From Branchiibius sp. NY16-3462-2 (GTDB lineage: Bacteria; Actinomycetota; Actinomycetes; Actinomycetales; Dermatophilaceae), in the NCBI RefSeq assembly GCF_001594145.1, contig NZ_LVCF01000040.1, positions 186,001 through 250,000 on the forward strand: a stretch of DNA of 64,000 bases. The letters run 5' to 3'. The notes below the pieces were generated by a model. That model worked only from the letters and a program-made list of their open reading frames with translations. It had not been told where the DNA came from and ran no database searches. Position 1 is the stretch's first letter. Each line of letters starts with the position of its first letter. Position numbers and translations under genes: made by a program. Positions 58,499 to 64,000 of this stretch are shown piece by piece.

Positions 58499-58882
58499 AT
58501 GTCATCGAACGCCCCAGCCGCCGCAACGCTCGCCATGGTGAGCATCGACTGCCCCGACGCGAAGGCGATGTCCGATTTCTACCAAGCAGTCCTCGGGTGG
58601 GAGGTTGCGTACGAGGGTGATGGGTACGCCATGCTGAAGGGCGACGGGAACGCGCTCGGTTTCGGGACGACACCCGATTTCCAACGACCGGCCTGGCCCA
58701 ACGACGGCACCAAGCAGTTCCACCTGGACCTGGGTGCCGAGGACGTCGATGCCACGGTCGCCCGCTGCGTCGAACTCGGCGCGACGAAGCCGGATTTCCA
58801 GCCCGGAGAGGATCGTTGGACGGTGTTGCTGGACCCCGCCGGTCACCCGTTCTGCGTGACCAACCTGGCCAACTGGGGCTGA
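58499..58882 (+). CDS. VOC-family (glyoxalase/bleomycin-resistance-like) protein
   Basis: A 127-residue vicinal-oxygen-chelate fold: TLAMVSIDCPDAKAMSDFYQ and VLGWEVAYEGDGYAMLKGDG form module one, HLDLGAEDVDATVARCVELG and DPAGHPFCVTNLA module two. The second motif keeps H and D residues typical of metal or ligand binding. Substrate unknown. It stands alone on the plus strand, divergent from the AraC regulator and convergent with the decarboxylase gene, separated by 1 bp. Confidence 0.9.
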   Translation: MSSNAPAAATLAMVSIDCPDAKAMSDFYQAVLGWEVAYEGDGYAMLKGDGNALGFGTTPDFQRPAWPNDGTKQFHLDLGAEDVDATVARCVELGATKPDFQPGEDRWTVLLDPAGHPFCVTNLANWG

Positions 58883-58883
58883 G

Positions 58884-60296
58884 TCAGCGCGACAGGCGAT
58901 CCAGGAAAGCAACCAGTAGCGCCTCGCGTACCGCTGGCGGCGCCACGTCGAGGAGCGCGTTGACCGGTGCCATCCGCTCCGGCGCGGCCACCTCGCCATC
59001 CCCGCTGGCAAGGCCGGCGATCTGCAACAGCGCGTCGAACGTCGCATCGTCCAGCGTCGCCGGATCGATCGCGGCCGCCGCCTCCCGCAGCGCGGGATCG
59101 ACCTTGATCGGAGCAGCTGCCACCGCTACCTGAACCGAATCACGAAGCGCCGCAAGGAAGTCCGGCACGGACGCGGCCGTTGCTGCCGAGAGACTCACGT
59201 GAAGGGTCGCCGGAAACTGCTTGAACGACATCTGCGGCTGCACGAACCATCCGCGCTCCAGCATCAGATCACTCAGCGTGAACACATCCAGCGCCTCATC
59301 GGCACCGATGGCGACCAGGGTCGAATCCGGTGGGGCCACAACGTGTAGGTGGTCGATCGCGCTCACTCCCTCGACCACCGCACGCGTCCCGGCCAGCGCC
59401 TCCTGTGTCAGCCGCTGGTACCCCTCCGCACCGAAGTAGCGCACGACTGCCCAGGCCGCCGCGAGCGGTCCACCCGACTTAGTGGACTGCACCGTTGAGT
59501 TCAGCATCGTGTAGCCCGGCCAGTCCGCACTGGCGAAGAACTGTGCGCGTCGATGGCCTGGATCTGCATGCAGCAGAAGGGAAACACCCTTGGGCGTGTA
59601 CGCGTACTTGTGCAGGTCGGCCGAGATACTGGTCACTCCCTCGACGGCGAAGTCCCACTGCGGCAGACCGTCCGCCCATGGCAGCACCCAGCCGCCGATG
59701 CACGCATCCACGTGCAGCCGGATGCCGCGCGGTCGGGTCAGTTCGGCGATCTCCTGCACGGGGTCGAGCACGCCCTGGGCGTACGACGGGGCGGACACCG
59801 CGACGAGGACCACGCGATCGGCGTACTCCTCCAGTGCCGCCTCCATTGCCGCCGGGTCCGCGCGGAAGGTCGCTGGGTCCACCGGCACGCTCACCCGTTC
59901 GACCCCGAAGTAGTGCGCCGCCTTGTGGAAGGCCGCGTGGATCGTGTCCGGTACGACGATCACGGGCTTGTCGACGCCCGCCGCGTCCCGCGCGGTCTTG
60001 ACCGCCAGCAGGATCGACTCAGTCCCGCCAGAGGTCACGGTCCCGACCATCTCTTCACCGCCGTGGAACATCGGACGGGCGAAGTCGATCAGATCCCGCT
60101 CCATCTGCAGCAGACTCGGAAACGCGGTGGGGTCCAGGCCGTTCGTGCCGCCGTACATCGCCAGCGCCGCCCGGCCCAACTCGTCGGCCTCCGCTACCCC
60201 GGAGTCGTAGACGTAGGCCAACGTGCGCCCGCCATGGGTGGGCAGATCCGCGGCACGCAGTCCCTCCAACTCCTGGAGGATGTCCTCAACACTCAC
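58884..60296 (-). CDS. PLP-dependent decarboxylase/sphingosine-1-phosphate-lyase-like enzyme
   Basis: A 470-residue fold type I PLP enzyme. GTVTSGGTESILLAVKTARD binds the phosphate, D197 in RLHVDACIGGWVLP contacts the pyridine nitrogen and K230 in SADLHKYAYTPKG forms the Schiff base. NSTVQSTKSGGPLAAAWA is typical. It belongs to the group II decarboxylase/S1P-lyase-like clade. Substrate not identifiable. It overlaps the upstream MFS gene by 4 bp (ATGA), suggesting an uptake-and-breakdown pair. Confidence 0.9.
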   Translation of the reverse strand: MSVEDILQELEGLRAADLPTHGGRTLAYVYDSGVAEADELGRAALAMYGGTNGLDPTAFPSLLQMERDLIDFARPMFHGGEEMVGTVTSGGTESILLAVKTARDAAGVDKPVIVVPDTIHAAFHKAAHYFGVERVSVPVDPATFRADPAAMEAALEEYADRVVLVAVSAPSYAQGVLDPVQEIAELTRPRGIRLHVDACIGGWVLPWADGLPQWDFAVEGVTSISADLHKYAYTPKGVSLLLHADPGHRRAQFFASADWPGYTMLNSTVQSTKSGGPLAAAWAVVRYFGAEGYQRLTQEALAGTRAVVEGVSAIDHLHVVAPPDSTLVAIGADEALDVFTLSDLMLERGWFVQPQMSFKQFPATLHVSLSAATAASVPDFLAALRDSVQVAVAAAPIKVDPALREAAAAIDPATLDDATFDALLQIAGLASGDGEVAAPERMAPVNALLDVAPPAVREALLVAFLDRLSR

Positions 60297-61639
60297 GAGG
60301 TGATCGTCGCACGGTGCGCCAACCGCTCATCAAGACGGTATGCGCGCAGCGGGATGAGGCTGATCAGCACCAGTGCGGCGGGGACGAGGGTGAAGCCGAT
60401 GCGGATCGCCCAGAGCGCCGAATCCGGTTGAGTCACGGTGTGTTCAGCCGTCGAGGACAGATAGCCGCCGATCGCGAGCACGATGGCGAAGATGGCCGGC
60501 CCGAGCGCCAGCCCCAACGTCTCCCCGGCTGTCCACACACCGCTGAACACACCGACCCGGTTCTCGTTCCGACCACTCGGATCGTGTCCGGCGGCGTCGG
60601 CGAACATGGCCAGCGACAGGATCTGACCTCCCGCATAGCCGATCCCGACGAGAGCGGCCGCCACATAGACAAGGGCGTGCACAGCGGGGAGGGCGACGAA
60701 CAACAGGAGCATCCCCAGGACCATCAGGACACTGGCCACCCGGAAGCCGGACAGCTTGCCGCGGTGGTGCGCGTACTTCGCCCACAGCGGCGTCACCAGC
60801 AACGCAGGTCCGACGAAGGCCGCGAAGAGCAGCGACGCTGCCGCCTTCTTGTGCAGCAGGTCCTCCGCGACGTAGGCGACACCGGCCAGCATCAGCCCGA
60901 CGCCCAGCGACTGGATCACGAACGAGGTCAGCAGCGCCCGGAAGTCCCGGTGGCCGGCGACCGCGGCCAACTGCTCCTTGATCCCGCCCTCGGCGGAGAC
61001 CGACTGTCGTTCAGGGGCACCCTTGGTCGCCCACCACGCACCGATCACTCCGAGCGCCAGCAGCAACGCGACGTACAGCCCCATGGCCCGGTATCCGGCG
61101 GCGGTCTTCTCACCGAACGCGTTGACCACCAACGGTGCGGTGGCACCGGAGATCAGAATGGCGACCGCGATGATGATCACCCGGGGTGTCATCAGGCGGG
61201 TGCGCTCCTGGTAGTCCTCAGTCATCTCGGCGGGCATCGCGATGTAGGGCACCTGGAAGAAGGCGTACGCCGTGGCGCACAGGACGAACAGCGCGACGAC
61301 CCAGGCCCCGGCCAGGCCCTTCGGGGACGTCGGTCCGGCGAACATCAACGCGAAGAAGACCGCGAGCGCCAGGCCGCCTTTGAGCAGGAACGGTCGGCGT
61401 CGGCCGGCAGGATTCGTGGACCGGTCCGATATGCGCCCGGCCAACGGATTCATCACCACGTCCCACGCTTTGGGGACGAAGACGATGAACGCGGCCACTC
61501 CTGCAGCGATTCCGAGAACGTCGGTCAGATAGGGCAGCAGCAGCAGACCGGGCACGGTGCCGAAGGTCCCGGTGGCGATACTGCCCAGGCCGTAGCCGTT
61601 GAGGATCCGCTTCGGCAACGGCGCAGCAGTGTCCGACAT
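60293..61639 (-). CDS. MFS transporter, glycoside-pentoside-hexuronide (MelB-like) type
   Basis: A 448-residue transporter with twelve hydrophobic segments. The family signature region is WDVVMNPLAGRISDRSTNPA with GRRRPFLLKG, and FFQVPYIAMPAEMTEDYQER is TM3-4, both characteristic of GPH/MelB-like symporters. ATG at 61639 (MSDTAAPLPKRI) is preferred; another ATG is at 61648. Cotranscribed with the PLP enzyme; the substrate may be an amino acid, amine or sugar lipid derivative, unknown. Confidence 0.9.
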   Translation of the reverse strand: MSDTAAPLPKRILNGYGLGSIATGTFGTVPGLLLLPYLTDVLGIAAGVAAFIVFVPKAWDVVMNPLAGRISDRSTNPAGRRRPFLLKGGLALAVFFALMFAGPTSPKGLAGAWVVALFVLCATAYAFFQVPYIAMPAEMTEDYQERTRLMTPRVIIIAVAILISGATAPLVVNAFGEKTAAGYRAMGLYVALLLALGVIGAWWATKGAPERQSVSAEGGIKEQLAAVAGHRDFRALLTSFVIQSLGVGLMLAGVAYVAEDLLHKKAAASLLFAAFVGPALLVTPLWAKYAHHRGKLSGFRVASVLMVLGMLLLFVALPAVHALVYVAAALVGIGYAGGQILSLAMFADAAGHDPSGRNENRVGVFSGVWTAGETLGLALGPAIFAIVLAIGGYLSSTAEHTVTQPDSALWAIRIGFTLVPAALVLISLIPLRAYRLDERLAHRATITS

Positions 61640-61687
61640 GGCCGTCACCGTATCCGGCTATCGGTCAGACGGTGGTACAAGATCGGA

Positions 61688-61741
61688 AAACGGCGGTTCC
61701 TCGGAGAAATTCGCGATGAAATCTCCGAGGAACCGCCGTTT
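61688..61741. terminator. Strong bidirectional terminator after infB
   Basis: A perfect 20-bp stem (61688-61707 with 61722-61741, arm AAACGGCGGTTCCTCGGAGA) and 14-base loop lies 20 bp after the infB stop and 46 bp before the MFS gene. It cleanly separates the infB transcript from the accessory genes. Confidence 0.85.
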
Positions 61742-61761
61742 ACCGAACTACTGCAACAAGA

Positions 61762-64000
61762 TCAGTCGCGCGGCTTCTCGCGCTGTTCGTACGTCGTGAT
61801 CAAGTCACCGATCTGCAGGTCGTTGTAGGACCCGAGGTTGATACCGCACTCGAAGCCCTCGCGGACCTCGGTGACGTCGTCCTTGAAGCGCCGCAGACCG
61901 GCCACCTCGACGTCCTCGGACACCACGACGCCTTCGCGGGTGATGCGGGCCTTGGACCCACGCTTGATCTCGCCGCTGCGCACGATCGAACCGGCGATGT
62001 TACCGAACTTGGAGGAGCGGAAGATCTCGCGGATCTCCGCCGTACCCAGCTCGACTTCCTCGTACTCCGGCTTGAGCATGCCCTTGAGCGCAGCCTCGAT
62101 CTCCTCGATCGCCTGGTAGATGACCGAGTAGTAGCGGACCTCCACACCTTCCTTGTCGGCGTACTCCGCGTTCTGCCCCTCCGCGCGAACGTTGAAGCCG
62201 ATGATGATCGCGTTGGACGCGACCGCCAGGTTGATGTTGTTCATCGTGATGGCACCCACGCCACGGTCGATGATCCGCAGGTCGACCTCGTCGCCGACGT
62301 CGATCTGCAGCAGAGCGTCCTCGAGCGCTTCCACCGAACCGGACACGTCGCCCTTGAGGATCAGGTTCAGCGTGTCGACCTTGCCGGCCTCCAGCGCCTG
62401 GTTCAGATCCTCCAGGCTGATCCGCTTGCGCGCCTTGGCCAGCGATGCCTGACGGTCCGCGGCTTCGCGGCGCTCGGCGATCTGGCGGGCGGTGCGGTCG
62501 TCCGGTGCCACGATGAAGGTGTCACCGGCGCGCGGGACGGACGCCAGACCCATCACCTGCACCGGTCGCGACGGACCGGCCTCGGTGAGGTTCTTGCCGT
62601 GCTCGTCCAGCAGCGCACGGACGCGACCGTGCGCCGTACCGGCCACGATCGCGTCTCCGACGCGCAACGTGCCGGACTGCACCAGCACGGTCGCGACGGC
62701 TCCGCGGCCACGGTCCAGGTTGGCTTCGATGGCCACACCGCGAGCGTCCTTGTCCGGGTTGGCGCGCAGGTCGAGCGCGGCGTCAGCGGTCAGCAGGACC
62801 GCCTCGAGCAGCGCGTCGATGTTCTGGCCCTGCTTGGCCGACACGTCGACGAACATGGTGTCGCCGCCGTACTCCTCAGCAACCAGGTTGTACTCGGTCA
62901 GCTGCTGGCGGATCTTGGCCGGGTTGGCACCATCGACGTCGATCTTGTTGACCGCGACCACGATCGGCACATCGGCCGCCTGGGCGTGGTTCAACGCTTC
63001 GATCGTCTGCGGCATCACACCGTCGTCCGCGGCGACCACCAGGATCGCGATGTCGGTCACCTTCGCACCACGGGCACGCATGGCGGTGAACGCCTCGTGA
63101 CCGGGGGTGTCGATGAAGGTGATCGCGCGGTCCTCGCCCTCGTGGTTGGTGTGCACCTGGTAGGCACCGATGTGCTGGGTGATGCCACCGGCCTCCCCCT
63201 CGGCGACGTCGGCGTTACGGATCGCGTCCAACAGGCGCGTCTTACCGTGGTCGACGTGACCCATGACGGTCACGACCGGCGGCCGCGGCTGCAGGTCGGA
63301 CTCGTCCTCGGCCTCTGCTTCGGCATCCAGGTCGATGTTGAAGGCGCTGAACAGCTCCTTCTCCTCGTCCTCGGGCGAGACGACCTCGATGTTGTACCCG
63401 AGCTCGGCGCCGAGCAGTTTGAAGGTGTCCTCGTCCAACGACTGGGTGGCCGTGGCCATCTCGCCGAGGTGGAAGAGCACCGTCACCAGCGATGCCGGGT
63501 TGGCGTCGATGCGGTCGGCGAAGTCACTGAGGGTGGCCCCGCGGCGCACGCGCACCACGGTCTTGCCGTCACCGTGCGGAACGCTGACGCCACCGATGGT
63601 GGGCGCCTGCATCTGCTCGAATTCCTGGCGCTTGGCGCGCTTGGACTTGCGGCCGCGGACCTTTCCACCGCCACGCCCGAACGCACCCTGGGTGCCACCG
63701 CGACCACCGGGACGGTTGCCACCGCCACCGGGACGGCCGGCGAAACCGCCACCGCCACCTGCACGGTTGCCACCGCCGGGGCCACCACGGCCGCCGGCAC
63801 CGGCGCGACCAGCGCCAGGACCACCGACAGCGGACCGACCGGGCATCATGCCCGGGTTCGGACGGGGACCACCAGCACCGGCACCAGCGCCGCCGGGACG
63901 ACCTGCGCCACCGGGACGCGGAGCGGCCGGACGGGGGCCTGCGGCACCTCCGGCACCGCGCGCGGCGGCCGGACGGGGCATGCCCTGGTTCGGGGCGAAC
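61762..64000 (-). CDS. infB: Translation initiation factor IF-2, 3' part
   Basis: GTPase delivering initiator tRNA to the ribosome. The frame is open to the right edge, so the N-terminus is missing; 745 residues are visible. A Gly/Arg/Pro-rich low-complexity segment (for example GGGGFAGRPGGGGNRPGG) precedes the G domain VTVMGHVDHGKTRLLDAIR, with DTPGHEAFTAMRARGA and VNKIDVDG; the C-terminal tRNA-binding part ends EQREKPRD. Such extended N-termini are usual in actinobacterial IF-2. rbfA, normally next, is 10.4 kb away. Confidence 0.97.
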   Translation of the reverse strand, partial: FAPNQGMPRPAAARGAGGAAGPRPAAPRPGGAGRPGGAGAGAGGPRPNPGMMPGRSAVGGPGAGRAGAGGRGGPGGGNRAGGGGGFAGRPGGGGNRPGGRGGTQGAFGRGGGKVRGRKSKRAKRQEFEQMQAPTIGGVSVPHGDGKTVVRVRRGATLSDFADRIDANPASLVTVLFHLGEMATATQSLDEDTFKLLGAELGYNIEVVSPEDEEKELFSAFNIDLDAEAEAEDESDLQPRPPVVTVMGHVDHGKTRLLDAIRNADVAEGEAGGITQHIGAYQVHTNHEGEDRAITFIDTPGHEAFTAMRARGAKVTDIAILVVAADDGVMPQTIEALNHAQAADVPIVVAVNKIDVDGANPAKIRQQLTEYNLVAEEYGGDTMFVDVSAKQGQNIDALLEAVLLTADAALDLRANPDKDARGVAIEANLDRGRGAVATVLVQSGTLRVGDAIVAGTAHGRVRALLDEHGKNLTEAGPSRPVQVMGLASVPRAGDTFIVAPDDRTARQIAERREAADRQASLAKARKRISLEDLNQALEAGKVDTLNLILKGDVSGSVEALEDALLQIDVGDEVDLRIIDRGVGAITMNNINLAVASNAIIIGFNVRAEGQNAEYADKEGVEVRYYSVIYQAIEEIEAALKGMLKPEYEEVELGTAEIREIFRSSKFGNIAGSIVRSGEIKRGSKARITREGVVVSEDVEVAGLRRFKDDVTEVREGFECGINLGSYNDLQIGDLITTYEQREKPRD

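Noticed and set aside
63600..63981. Gly/Arg-rich minus-strand block as a separate small gene
   Set aside because: It is the normal low-complexity N-terminal part of IF-2 and the frame runs through to the window edge.

Overview
The window is a 64-kb stretch of high-GC DNA from an actinomycete. Gene content and order (obg-proB-proA-nadD-rsfS, RNase E with a long disordered N-terminus, infB/rbfA/truB/ribF, many GTG starts, 4-bp start/stop overlaps) suggest a Micrococcales member, perhaps the Dermacoccaceae/Intrasporangiaceae side. That placement is an inference from gene order and composition; no 16S gene or other taxonomic marker is present.

Layout. 1-3.9 kb: 3' end of an OpuAC binding protein, a solitary PemK/MazF-like toxin and a pair of acyl-CoA dehydrogenases. 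4.1-14.3 kb: a sugar-uptake operon (two near-identical binding-protein genes separated by a frameshifted serine-hydrolase pseudogene, two permeases, a family 3 beta-N-acetylhexosaminidase), then a GNAT, a ROK repressor and a divergent MFS exporter. 14.4-15.8 kb: an autoregulated ArsR/SRPBCC/TIGR03086 operon. 15.8-23.4 kb: two sugar-dehydrogenase-like proteins (one a lipoprotein, one secreted with a ricin-type lectin), a CPA1 antiporter, a flavin amine oxidase, a PlsC acyltransferase, an orphan XdhC domain, a DUF4234 protein and a cupin. 23.4-35.3 kb, minus strand: conserved housekeeping block tRNA-Ala, DUF4442, phosphatase, rsfS, nadD, proA, DedA, proB, obg, rpmA, rplU, rne, with a family 2 glycosyltransferase inserted in the opposite direction. 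35.7-44.8 kb: the radical-SAM-linked protein (TIGR03936), BKACE, MarR, malic enzyme, an ABC exporter, an IS30 element and the radical SAM partner (TIGR03960), now about 6.5 kb from its usual neighbour. 44.8-51.3 kb: acyl-CoA ligase, rodA, ribF, a nickel/cobalt transporter, truB and rbfA. 51.4-61.6 kb: a roughly 10-kb accessory block lying between rbfA and infB. 61.8-64 kb: 3' part of infB.

The most intriguing locus is at 52.36-54.95 kb: a short secretion-signal-free protein made of five near-identical Gly/Asp/Asn/His-rich repeats, followed 3 bp later by a JmjC-type 2-oxoglutarate oxygenase and, with a TTGA overlap, a sucrase/ferredoxin-like protein. This looks like a precursor/modifying-enzyme/redox-partner cassette and is the best candidate here for an undescribed peptide-modification system. 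Several regulators in the window (ArsR, winged-helix, ROK, XRE/DUF2975) come with clear palindromic operators visible by eye.
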